A model generated the notes under the pieces. That model had not been told where the DNA came from, ran no database searches, and saw only the letters and a program-made list of their open reading frames with translations. From positions 1 through 8,354 of the forward strand of contig CAJLGN010000043.1 in the NCBI GenBank assembly GCA_905206195.1: 8,354 bases of DNA, written 5' to 3'. A program made the translations under genes and the position numbers. Positions 1 through 6,089 of the stretch are shown piece by piece. Every line of letters starts with the position of its first letter. Positions within the stretch are counted from its first letter, which is position 1. Origin of the DNA: an uncultured Roseburia sp. Its GTDB lineage: Bacteria; Bacillota; Clostridia; Lachnospirales; Lachnospiraceae.

Positions 1-9
1 CCATGTCGT

Positions 10-56
10 ATATATAAAACAAGAGCTGGAAGCCTATTTTAGCACTTACCAGCTCT
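10..56 (-). terminator. Intrinsic terminator for a minus-strand gene
   Basis: Read on the minus strand, AGAGCTGG (56-49) pairs with CCAGCTCT (29-22). The stem extends by AAG/CTT across a single bulged base, giving about 11 bp around a 12-nt loop. It is followed by a T-rich run (TGTTTTATATA, about 20-10). It lies 7 bases beyond the stop codon of the minus-strand remnant at 64-177, which supports that remnant being a real gene end. Confidence 0.6.
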
Positions 57-63
57 ATCATTA

Positions 64-177
64 TCATAGAAGATTTGCATTTACAGACTTTTTTTCATAG
101 TCTCTTCCGTTTACTGTGATAGGATTTGGCAGATATTTTTCGGAGAATGCTCCAAAGGAAATAAATTCCACACTTGG
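64..177 (-). pseudogene. 3' remnant of an unidentified minus-strand gene
   Basis: Read on the minus strand, 177 to 64 encodes 37 residues ending in a TGA stop. The peptide starts PSVEFISFGAFSEKYL and continues NPITVNGRDYEKK, which has the residue composition of real protein rather than random translation. Directly upstream in the same frame is a TAG, followed further up by TGA and TAA, and there is no start codon. The intact part is therefore only a C-terminal tail. I do not recognise the family. The terminator-like hairpin just downstream fits the end of a transcription unit. The likely explanation is a decayed gene; a functional small protein is unlikely without a start or ribosome binding site. 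Confidence 0.4.
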
Positions 178-851
178 CTATAGAACATTTAGGTCTAGGA
201 AAAATCAGGACACGTGGATATTTGCCCATAATTATTGCGGAAAATCATGATATGCCAGTGGAAGAATTTCTTTAATAATCACAGTAATAGTCATGGTGTT
301 GATAATAGGAAAGGAAGAAAAGACGACAGGAACAGTTGGAGGAGTTCTCTGCGGTATGCAGATGATACCACTGATAGATTCAATAATTCCCACTGGAAAA
401 AGTACTCAAGAGAACTTTTGATAAAAATGGAAAATGAAGCGGTGGCGCGAGATATTATATATGTGTGGTACAGCGGCTGGTCTTGTGAAAGCCCTTCTGT
501 TGCTGATTATAAGGAGTTTGAGTTGAAAGCGGCAGCAAAAGTATCAGAAGTAATCCTAAAAGTTTTGAAAAAATGATTTGCAAATTAAAAATATTAGAAA
601 AACTGCCGAAACAAAAGAAAAAGATTTCTTGATGGGAGAGGAAGCGAAAAGATAAATAACTTTCGGCGGGTACATCTGGAAATAGCAGCCTGCGGGGGAA
701 GCTGCCGTCAAAGGTGTGGATTGGGGAAGTTGTAGATAAAACTCCGGGGCGGAGCGAACTTGAGGTGATCGCAATCCATGCTACAGAGCAGGCAAACAAT
801 CAAAGGCAAGTGTCTTCTTGCGTGGAGGAAGAGAATCAAGAAATATATTCC
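178..851. other. A/T-rich stretch without an intact gene, possible decayed coding sequence
   Basis: No ORF here has a start, a ribosome binding site and recognisable content together. Two segments have coding flavour on the + strand. A frame ending at 576 finishes with protein-like sequence (DIIYVWYSGWSCESPS, then an A/K/V/L-rich helix-like tail), but its N-terminal half looks random. A frame open from about 660 to 923 contains GTSGNSSLRG and VWIGEVVDKTPGRSEL and is visibly richer in G+C between 665 and 770 than its flanks; it has no upstream start with a Shine-Dalgarno sequence. The two segments lie in different frames. Decayed gene fragments are the best reading. I could not name a family. 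Confidence 0.3.
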
Positions 852-880
852 TTGAAATGGTACAGTGAGAGTGTTAGAAT
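852..880 (+). promoter_or_regulatory. Sigma-A-type promoter of the mgtE leader
   Basis: TTGAAA (852-857) and TAGAAT (875-880) are separated by exactly 17 bases. Each box differs from the consensus (TTGACA, TATAAT) at one position. Transcription would start near 887, leaving a leader of about 330 nt before the mgtE start codon. This is the best promoter match in the window. Confidence 0.6.
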
Positions 881-934
881 AAATGTGCACAGAAATGTTT
901 GTGTGAATAAAAAGATGAATTGAGGTGAACCATA

Positions 935-1009
935 ATGGACGACGGTTGCGGTCGAAGTTATATCATAGTCTGGGATACAAGAAAAACGGCGGTGACAGTC
1001 CTGAAATGA
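935..1009 (+). CDS. Putative 24-residue leader peptide upstream of mgtE
   Basis: The ORF begins ATG-GAC-GAC, encodes MDDGCGRSYIIVWDTRKTAV plus TVLK, and ends in TGA. GAGGTGA (922-928), a perfect 7-base match to the 16S anti-Shine-Dalgarno sequence, lies 6 bases before the ATG, and the predicted promoter is about 55 bases further upstream. The last codons overlap the left arm of a terminator-like hairpin (999-1033), the arrangement expected of translation-coupled attenuation. Acidic residues right after the start are reminiscent of nascent chains that destabilise ribosomes at low Mg2+, known from enterobacterial mgtA control, but two Asp residues are thin evidence. It has no recognised family and could be a chance ORF. 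Confidence 0.35.
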   Translation: MDDGCGRSYIIVWDTRKTAVTVLK

Positions 1010-1033
1010 GGTACACCGTTCGAGGATTTTTTT
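999..1033 (+). terminator. Candidate attenuator terminator in the mgtE leader
   Basis: TCCTGAA (999-1005) pairs with TTC-g-AGGA (1019-1026, one bulged G), giving 7 bp followed immediately by seven T residues (1027-1033). A competing helix, CGGTG (990-994) with CACCG (1014-1018), crosses this one, so the two cannot form together as simple hairpins. That is the logic of a terminator/antiterminator pair. The stem is short and moderate in G+C, so termination efficiency is uncertain. Another inverted repeat, GTCTC (1041-1045) with GAGAC (1058-1062), lies just downstream. Confidence 0.35.
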
Positions 1034-1112
1034 AGATTTGGTCTCCGGATTCTCGCAGAGACAACAGTCATTTTCTTTTCTTCCATCTGTATTCACAGAC
1101 GATGAACCCGAA

Positions 1113-1186
1113 AAGCAACAAATGAATCAGGGCACGTGTACAGCGTATAGTATCTGAAGGTCTCAGATGCTATATTTTTGTTGCTT
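1113..1186 (+). promoter_or_regulatory. Nested inverted repeat in the 5' leader of mgtE
   Basis: The outer arms AAGCAACAAA (1113-1122) and TTTGTTGCTT (1177-1186) are perfect 10-base complements. Inside them, ATAGTATCTGA (1147-1157) pairs with TCAGATGCTAT (1163-1173) over 11 bp with one G-U pair and a 5-nt loop. Five T residues (1175-1179) follow the inner hairpin, so on its own it resembles an intrinsic terminator, while the outer helix would sequester part of that T-run. It ends 31 bases before the mgtE start codon and 14 bases before its ribosome binding site. A cis-acting RNA that controls mgtE expression is the likely role; the ligand or signal is unknown. Confidence 0.5.
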
Positions 1187-1217
1187 AAGTGCTGGAAGAC
1201 AGGAGGAAAATCGTAAA

Positions 1218-2645
1218 ATGAGAGAAAAGAAGTTTGAAAAGATAACCGGTGAAGAAGTGATGGAATTAAGACCGCATTACGAGAAAGAGATTGCGGCAAT
1301 TATACGGAAAAATGTCTCGCCGAAGGTGATGAGAGACGAGATTACAGATTATCATGAGAATGATATCGCCGCGGCATTGGAGGAGATGAATGTCACGGAG
1401 CGTCAGCGGTTGTACCGGATTCTAGACATCGCAGAGCTTTCCAATATTTTTGAATATACGGATGAGGATAATATTCTGGGATATCTGGAGGAGATGGATC
1501 TCAAGAAGAAAGCGGCCATCGTATCGGAGATGGATGCGGACAAGATCGCGAGGTTGCTGCGGCAGATGGACAAGCGGGAGCGGGAGACGCTGACGGGTCT
1601 GATTGACAATGAGGCAAAGCGGGAGATCGCGCTGCTTGTTTCCTTCGATGAGGATCAGATTGGAAGCCGTATGACGACCAATTTTGTGTCGATCGAATCG
1701 AAGCTGACAATCAAGCAGGCAATGCGGGAATTGATTCGCCAGGCAGAAGATAACGATAACATATCAACCTTGTACATCGTCGATGAGGAGAAGAAATTTT
1801 GCGGAGCTCTGAGCCTGAATGAGCTGATTATCGCGCGGGAGGGAACGAAGCTGGAGGATCTGATTGTGACCTCCTATCCGTTTGTCTATGCGCGGGAGGA
1901 GATCGACGATTGTATTGAGTGGATTAAGGACTACTCGGAGGATTCTATTCCGGTGCTGGATGAGGAGAATAAGCTGATTGGAGTCATCACGGCGCAGGAC
2001 ATTGTAAAGGTTGTGGATGATGAGATGGGGGAGGATTACGCCATGCTAGCGGGTCTCACCGCAGAGGAGGATTTGGAGGAATCTCTGCGGGACAGTATCA
2101 AAAAGCGATTGCCCTGGCTCGTTGTTTTGCTTGGACTTGGACTGGTTGTATCTTCTGTGGTGGGACTCTTTGAAAATGTGGTGGCGGAACTAACCATTGT
2201 CATCTGTTTTCAGTCATTGATTCTCGATATGGCCGGAAACGTGGGGACACAGTCCCTTGCAGTTACAATCCGTGTTCTCATGGACGAGAATCTCACAGCG
2301 GGACAGAAGCTTCGTCTCGTGTGGAAGGAAGGAAGGGTCGGCTTTTTGAATGGGTTGATTCTTGGAATATTTTCTTTTGTACTGATTGGTTTGTACATTC
2401 ACTACTTCAGAATGCAAGGTTGGGGGTTTGCCTTCTCAGTGTCCCTCTGCATCGGGGCATCTTTAGTTTTGGCGATGCTGATTTCGAGTTTGGTTGGGAC
2501 GCTGATTCCAATATTCTTCCACCGGGTGAAAATTGACCCTGCGGTGGCATCTGGCCCGCTCATTACGACAATTAATGATCTCGTGGCGGTAGTGACCTAC
2601 TACGGTCTGGCATGGATTTTTTTACTTCGGATGATACAGGTTTAA
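1218..2645 (+). CDS. mgtE: Magnesium transporter MgtE
   Basis: This is a 475-residue Mg2+ channel of the cytoplasmic membrane, close to the usual family length of about 450. Residues about 25-140 form the charged, helical MgtE N domain. Two CBS domains follow: the first from about 150 (GSRMTTNF) to 205, the second from about 213 to 268 (DSIPVLDEE, IGVITAQDI). A linking 'plug' helix at about 270-297 leads into five predicted membrane segments between 298 and 470. The family signatures MAGNVGTQSL (338-347) and DPAVASGPLITT (440-451) are present; Asp454 in TINDL probably matches the pore aspartate of characterised MgtE proteins. The family is gated by intracellular Mg2+ binding to the N and CBS domains. 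The start was placed at 1218, 11 bases after AGGAGG (1201-1206); an in-frame ATG at 1167 lies inside the leader hairpin and lacks a binding site. The long structured leader suggests control at the RNA level. Confidence 0.95.
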   Translation: MREKKFEKITGEEVMELRPHYEKEIAAIIRKNVSPKVMRDEITDYHENDIAAALEEMNVTERQRLYRILDIAELSNIFEYTDEDNILGYLEEMDLKKKAAIVSEMDADKIARLLRQMDKRERETLTGLIDNEAKREIALLVSFDEDQIGSRMTTNFVSIESKLTIKQAMRELIRQAEDNDNISTLYIVDEEKKFCGALSLNELIIAREGTKLEDLIVTSYPFVYAREEIDDCIEWIKDYSEDSIPVLDEENKLIGVITAQDIVKVVDDEMGEDYAMLAGLTAEEDLEESLRDSIKKRLPWLVVLLGLGLVVSSVVGLFENVVAELTIVICFQSLILDMAGNVGTQSLAVTIRVLMDENLTAGQKLRLVWKEGRVGFLNGLILGIFSFVLIGLYIHYFRMQGWGFAFSVSLCIGASLVLAMLISSLVGTLIPIFFHRVKIDPAVASGPLITTINDLVAVVTYYGLAWIFLLRMIQV

Positions 2646-2736
2646 GTGCGTGCGGAACATCCGCTGCTGCCGGTGGAATCATGTGGATGAAAATTGGGGA
2701 GTAAAGGCATAGGGTGCATATTTCCGACATTATTTC

Positions 2737-2765
2737 TTGGATATTTTGAAAAAACATGTTATGAT
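2737..2765 (+). promoter_or_regulatory. Promoter of the nadA-tcdA-ttcA operon
   Basis: TTGGAT (2737-2742) and TATGAT (2760-2765) are 17 bases apart. A TG dinucleotide (2757-2758) one base before the -10 box makes it an extended -10 promoter, which offsets the weak -35 box. Transcription would begin near 2772, giving a leader of only about 25 nt before the nadA start. The mgtE-nadA gap also holds a small hairpin, GCGGA-aca-TCCGC (2652-2664), without a T-run, so mgtE has no clear terminator of its own. Confidence 0.5.
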
Positions 2766-2796
2766 ATCTTGGTAAGTTATGCGGAGGAGAATTGGG

Positions 2797-3726
2797 ATGG
2801 AAGCAGAGAGAGCAAAAAAGATAAAGGCACTTCAAAAGGAGAAGGATGTCGTCATTCTGGCACACTATTACGTGGATGGAGCAGTGCAGGATATCGCGGA
2901 TTACGTGGGGGATTCCTACTATCTGAGCAAGGTTGCGACCGAGGTGCCGCAGCAGAACATCCTCTTTGCAGGTGTGAGTTTCATGGGCGAGAGCGCAAAG
3001 ATTTTAAACCCGGGGAAGCATGTTCTCATGGTGGATATATATGCGGACTGCCCGATGGCACACATGGTCACGGCAGATCGCGTTGCGGAAGTGCGGGAGG
3101 CGTATGAGGATGTGGCAGTTGTGTGCTATGTAAATTCTACGGCGGAGATCAAGGCAGTTTCGGATGTCTGTGTGACCTCCTCGAACGCGGTTCGTGTCGT
3201 GCGCAATATCCCGGAGAAGAATATATTTTTTGTGCCGGATAACAATCTCGGAAGATACGTGGCGGAGCAGGTGCCGGAGAAGCATTTTATTTTTCATGAC
3301 GGTTTCTGCCATGTGCATAAGAGCATTCTTGCCGAAAATGTAAGAGCGGCGAAGAATGCACACCCGGAGGCGCTTGTTTTAACACATCCGGAATGCACTG
3401 CGGATGTCGTGGCAATGTCAGATTTTGTGGGGAGCACCTCGGAGATCATTGACTATGCGACGAAGAGTCCGCGTGAAAAGTTTATCATCTGTACGGAGAT
3501 GGGCGTGTTCTTTGAACTCATGCAGAAGAATCCGGAGAAGAAATTCTACTCTGTGGGGCACAGGCAGTTTTGTCCAAATATGAAAAAAGTGACGATTGAT
3601 AAGGTGGAGCAGGTGCTGAAGGAGCTGATGCCGGGCAACGCGCTGCCGGAGACGGTGGAGCTTCCTGCGGAGCTGATTGAGAAAGCGGCAAAGCCCCTGG
3701 TGCGGATGCTTCAGCTGGCAAAATAA
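2797..3726 (+). CDS. nadA: Quinolinate synthase NadA
   Basis: NadA condenses iminoaspartate with dihydroxyacetone phosphate to quinolinate in de novo NAD synthesis, using a [4Fe-4S] cluster in the cytoplasm. The 309-residue protein is the short, single-chain length typical of the family. Family features include AHYY (22-25), YVGDSYYLS (36-44), SFMGESAK (61-68) and HPEC (197-200). The three cysteines at positions expected for cluster ligands are Cys85 (ADCPMA), Cys171 (DGFCH) and Cys259 (QFCPNMKK). The start at 2797 has GGAGGA 8 bases upstream; an in-frame ATG at 2779 overlaps that site and is rejected. It is first in an operon with tcdA, 9 bases away. nadB, which would supply iminoaspartate, and nadC are not adjacent in this window, unlike the usual nadABC clusters. 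Confidence 0.96.
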   Translation: MEAERAKKIKALQKEKDVVILAHYYVDGAVQDIADYVGDSYYLSKVATEVPQQNILFAGVSFMGESAKILNPGKHVLMVDIYADCPMAHMVTADRVAEVREAYEDVAVVCYVNSTAEIKAVSDVCVTSSNAVRVVRNIPEKNIFFVPDNNLGRYVAEQVPEKHFIFHDGFCHVHKSILAENVRAAKNAHPEALVLTHPECTADVVAMSDFVGSTSEIIDYATKSPREKFIICTEMGVFFELMQKNPEKKFYSVGHRQFCPNMKKVTIDKVEQVLKELMPGNALPETVELPAELIEKAAKPLVRMLQLAK

Positions 3727-3735
3727 GGAGTAAGT

Positions 3736-4515
3736 ATGTTGAATCAGTTTTCCAGAACAGAGTTATTATTGGGAAAAGAGGCGATGGAGCGGCTCTCGCG
3801 TGCGAGGGTCGCTGTTTTTGGCGTGGGCGGTGTCGGCGGATATACGGCGGAAGCGCTGGTGCGCAGCGGGGTGGGGGCGATTGATGTAATCGATGACGAT
3901 AAAGTCTGTCTCACCAATTTAAACCGTCAGATCATAGCGACGAGAAGCAGTGTCGGGCGCTATAAAGTCGATGTGATGAAGGAGCGTATTTTGGATATTA
4001 ATCCAGCCTGTGCGGTGGAGGCGTACCAGTGCTTTTATTTGCCGGAGACGCAGGAGCAGTTTGATTTCCGGCAGTACGATTATGTCGTCGACGCAGTGGA
4101 CACGGTGACGGCGAAGCTCGCGCTGGTCATGCAGGCGAAGGAGATGGGAACGCCGATCATCAGCAGTATGGGGGCTGGAAATAAGCTCAATCCCGCAGAG
4201 TTTGAGGTGGTGGATATCTATAAGACCTCCGTCTGCCCGCTCGCCAAAGTGATGCGCCGGGAGTTAAAGAAGCGCGGCGTGAAAAAGCTGAAGGTGGTCT
4301 ACTCGAAAGAGCAGCCGCTCACCCCGCTGGAAGGGGCGGGGAACAGTTGCAAAACAGGCTGTATCTGCCCGCCGGGCGCCGAGCGCAAATGTACACAGCG
4401 CAGGGCGATTCCGGGATCGACGGCGTTCGTGCCGTCCGTGGTGGGACTGATCATCGCGTCGGAGGTCGTAAAAGATTTGATATACACCCCTGGGGCAGAG
4501 AACGGATTTGATTGA
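3736..4515 (+). CDS. tcdA: tRNA threonylcarbamoyladenosine dehydratase TcdA (ThiF/E1-like)
   Basis: TcdA uses ATP to cyclise threonylcarbamoyladenosine (t6A) at tRNA position 37 into ct6A, which strengthens decoding of ANN codons. The 259-residue protein carries the E1-like Rossmann nucleotide site GVGGVGG (29-35), the acidic strand end DVIDDD (50-55), NLNRQ (61-65) and the YDYVVDAVDTV region (114-124). SSMGAGNKLNP (143-153) and the C-terminal FVPSVVGLIIASEVVKDL are characteristic of the YgdL/CsdL branch rather than ThiF or MoeB. A Cys-rich loop (Cys205, Cys209, Cys211, Cys219) precedes the R-R-IPGS segment; I recall a similar loop in clostridial homologues and it may bind metal or Fe-S, which is inference. 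AAGGAG (3725-3730), overlapping the nadA stop, precedes the ATG. The downstream gene starts 23 bases after its stop, so all three genes are probably cotranscribed. ThiF or MoeB is less likely because the usual partner genes are absent. Confidence 0.88.
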   Translation: MLNQFSRTELLLGKEAMERLSRARVAVFGVGGVGGYTAEALVRSGVGAIDVIDDDKVCLTNLNRQIIATRSSVGRYKVDVMKERILDINPACAVEAYQCFYLPETQEQFDFRQYDYVVDAVDTVTAKLALVMQAKEMGTPIISSMGAGNKLNPAEFEVVDIYKTSVCPLAKVMRRELKKRGVKKLKVVYSKEQPLTPLEGAGNSCKTGCICPPGAERKCTQRRAIPGSTAFVPSVVGLIIASEVVKDLIYTPGAENGFD

Positions 4516-4538
4516 TATGGCAGGCTGAGGGAGTATCT

Positions 4539-5708
4539 ATGTATCGTAAAACATTCGAGGAATTGGAAAAAGATGACAGGAAAAAAGTCATCATCGACAT
4601 CCGCAGGGAGACGGATTTTCGGAAGGAGACTTACCCGGGAGCAAAAAATATCTACTGGGAGGAGATTGGCGCGCGTCAGGGCGAGCTGCCGAGGGAGCTT
4701 CCTATTTATCTGATCTGCCACACGGGCGAGCGCAGCGACGAGCTGGCGGAGGAGCTCGATGCGCAGGGCTATGAGGTCTACAGCGTGGAGGGTGGCTACC
4801 GCGCCTACCTCAAAGCTAAGCTATTAGAGTCGATGCAGATGCAGCAGGAGCCGGATGGAGCAGAGCGCGGCGAGGAGCGTTGCAGGGACATCGAGCGCAG
4901 CATCGTGAAGAAATTCCGCAAAGATATCTGGCGTAAGTTCACCAAGGCGATCAACGCGTACGATCTGATCCAGGATGGGGACAAGATTGCCGTCTGCATC
5001 TCCGGCGGGAAGGATTCCATGCTGATGGCAAAGCTTTTTCAGGAGCTGGAACGCCACGGCAAGAGGAACTTTGAAGTGGTCTATCTGGTGATGAATCCCG
5101 GCTATAACGAGATCAATTACCAGACGATTTTGAATAATGCAAGGATTTTGAATGTGCCCATCACGGTGTTTCAGTCGGAGATTTTTGACATCGTGGCGGA
5201 CGAGAGTGACTCGCCCTGCTACCTGTGCGCGCGGATGCGGCGAGGACATCTCTACAGCAAGGCAAAAGAGCTTGGCTGTAACAAGATTGCGCTGGGACAT
5301 CATTTTGATGACGTGATCGAGACGATACTCATGGGAATGCTCTACGGCGCACAGGTGCAGACGATGATGCCGAAGCTGCACAGTACAAATTTCCCGGGGA
5401 TGGAGTTAATCCGCCCGCTCTATCTGGTCCGGGAGGAGGAGATCATCCACTGGATGAATTACAATGATCTGCACTTTATCCAGTGCGCCTGCCGGTTCAC
5501 GGAGCAGTACTGTTCCTGCGGCAGCGGCGGAGGGAGCGGGGAGAGAGGCTCCAAGCGCGCGGAGGTCAAGGAGTTGATCCGGCAGTTGCGGGGGAAAAGT
5601 CCCTACATCGAGATGAACATTTTTCGGAGTGTTGAGAACGTCAATTTGGACACAGTCATCGGTTACAAGAAGGATGGGGAGAGGTACCATTTTCTGGACG
5701 AATATTAG
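4539..5708 (+). CDS. ttcA: Rhodanese-TtcA fusion, tRNA 2-thiolation enzyme
   Basis: The 389-residue protein joins two enzymes. Residues 1 to about 95 are a rhodanese domain: VIIDIRRETDF (17-27), the active-site loop CHTGER (Cys60 to Arg65) and the VEGGYRAY end (83-90). Residues about 115-389 are a TtcA-family ATP pyrophosphatase: PP-loop SGGKDS (155-160), PCYLC (Cys227, Cys230), RMRRGHLY (232-239), GHHFDDVIET (253-262) and MPKL (277-280). TtcA thiolates cytidine-32 of tRNA with ATP and a [4Fe-4S] cluster bound by three cysteines. Here Cys227, Cys230 and one of Cys316/Cys318 are probable ligands. Two further cysteines, Cys325 and Cys327, lead a Gly/Ser-rich insertion (328-337). The rhodanese domain could hand persulfide sulfur to the TtcA active site. 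The ATG at 4539 has GAGGGAG 5 bases upstream; the in-frame TTG at 4512, overlapping tcdA, is less likely. It is the last gene of the operon. The exact tRNA target could differ from C32. Confidence 0.88.
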   Translation: MYRKTFEELEKDDRKKVIIDIRRETDFRKETYPGAKNIYWEEIGARQGELPRELPIYLICHTGERSDELAEELDAQGYEVYSVEGGYRAYLKAKLLESMQMQQEPDGAERGEERCRDIERSIVKKFRKDIWRKFTKAINAYDLIQDGDKIAVCISGGKDSMLMAKLFQELERHGKRNFEVVYLVMNPGYNEINYQTILNNARILNVPITVFQSEIFDIVADESDSPCYLCARMRRGHLYSKAKELGCNKIALGHHFDDVIETILMGMLYGAQVQTMMPKLHSTNFPGMELIRPLYLVREEEIIHWMNYNDLHFIQCACRFTEQYCSCGSGGGSGERGSKRAEVKELIRQLRGKSPYIEMNIFRSVENVNLDTVIGYKKDGERYHFLDEY

Positions 5709-5710
5709 GG

Positions 5711-5765
5711 AAAAAGATTTCGGGTTGCAGTTTTGGATTTGCAATCTGGAATCTTTTTCTTTTTG
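5711..5765 (+). terminator. Strong intrinsic terminator of the nadA-tcdA-ttcA operon
   Basis: A continuous 19-bp stem (5711-5729 with 5740-5758, three G-U pairs) encloses a 10-nt loop and starts 2 bases after the ttcA stop codon. The right arm ends in TTTTT, followed by CTTTTT. The left arm begins with AAAAA, so the structure could also stop transcripts coming from the right. It cleanly separates this operon from the transport operon downstream. Confidence 0.88.
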
Positions 5766-6028
5766 GGTTTTGGGATGGACAATTCCGTCAGGCTGCCGTA
5801 GATTTAAGAAATAATATGGCAGAAGATATTGCGGAGCGAGACAGGTGTCCGGGATGGATAGGAGCGAATGAAAATTATGGGAAAAGCAAAAACAAGGATA
5901 CCACACTAGAGAATCTGAAATACTGCAATAAGGTCTATCGGATAGAAAATCACAGGATGCAGAAGATAGGGGATGATATGGGGGAGATCACCTGAGAATT
6001 TTCAATAAGCTTTATCCCCCACGGGGGC
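5766..6028. other. Intergenic stretch before the transport operon
   Basis: No gene with a ribosome binding site was found. A 59-codon + strand ORF (5816-5995, ATG to TGA) has some protein-like sequence (TLENLKYCNKVYRIEN), but it lacks a Shine-Dalgarno sequence and a recognised family; it may be a chance ORF or a gene remnant. Other structure: the palindrome CTATC-G-GATAG (5935-5945), the motif GATAGGGGAT (5965-5974) that recurs as GATAGGGGGAT over the next gene's ribosome binding site (6075-6085), and CCCCCACGGGGG (6016-6027). Confidence 0.35.
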
Positions 6029-6057
6029 TTGTGCACCCACAAAAGGCATGCTATCCT
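6029..6057 (+). promoter_or_regulatory. Candidate promoter of the substrate-binding protein operon
   Basis: TTGTGC (6029-6034) and TATCCT (6052-6057) are 17 bases apart, and a TG (6049-6050) one base before the -10 box makes it an extended -10 element. Neither hexamer is a strong match, as expected of a regulated promoter. Transcription would start near 6064, giving a leader of about 26 nt. Confidence 0.35.
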
Positions 6058-6078
6058 TTGAGCATTGAGAAAAGGATA
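6052..6078. repeat. Inverted repeat TATCCTTT/AAAGGATA over the -10 region
   Basis: TATCCTTT (6052-6059) and AAAGGATA (6071-6078) are perfect 8-base complements separated by 11 bases. The left arm coincides with the predicted -10 box and the right arm abuts the GGGGG ribosome binding site (6079-6083). If the predicted promoter is right, the left arm is not transcribed, so a repressor operator fits better than an RNA hairpin. If transcription starts upstream, the hairpin could instead affect translation initiation. Confidence 0.4.
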
Positions 6079-6089
6079 GGGGGATTCCT

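Noticed and set aside
880..1112. M-box (ykoK) magnesium riboswitch before mgtE
   Set aside because: AGGTGA and ATGGA near 923-938 recall the 5' part, but the other conserved segments and the closing helix could not be found by eye.
1167..1217. Longer MgtE starting at 1167
   Set aside because: The added residues are encoded by the leader hairpin, and AGGAGG at 1201-1206 points to the ATG at 1218.
2779..2796. Upstream ATG for nadA
   Set aside because: It overlaps the GGAGGA site that serves the ATG at 2797 and adds six residues not typical of NadA.
4512..4538. TTG start for the rhodanese-TtcA gene overlapping tcdA
   Set aside because: It has no ribosome binding site at proper distance; the ATG at 4539 has GAGGGAG 5 bases upstream and begins at the rhodanese domain.
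4824..5381. 185-residue minus-strand ORF
   Set aside because: It is antisense to the conserved TtcA domain, has no recognisable protein content, and arises from codon bias of the real gene.
5406..5906. 166-residue minus-strand ORF
   Set aside because: It runs through the operon terminator and the 3' end of ttcA, and has no ribosome binding site or family.
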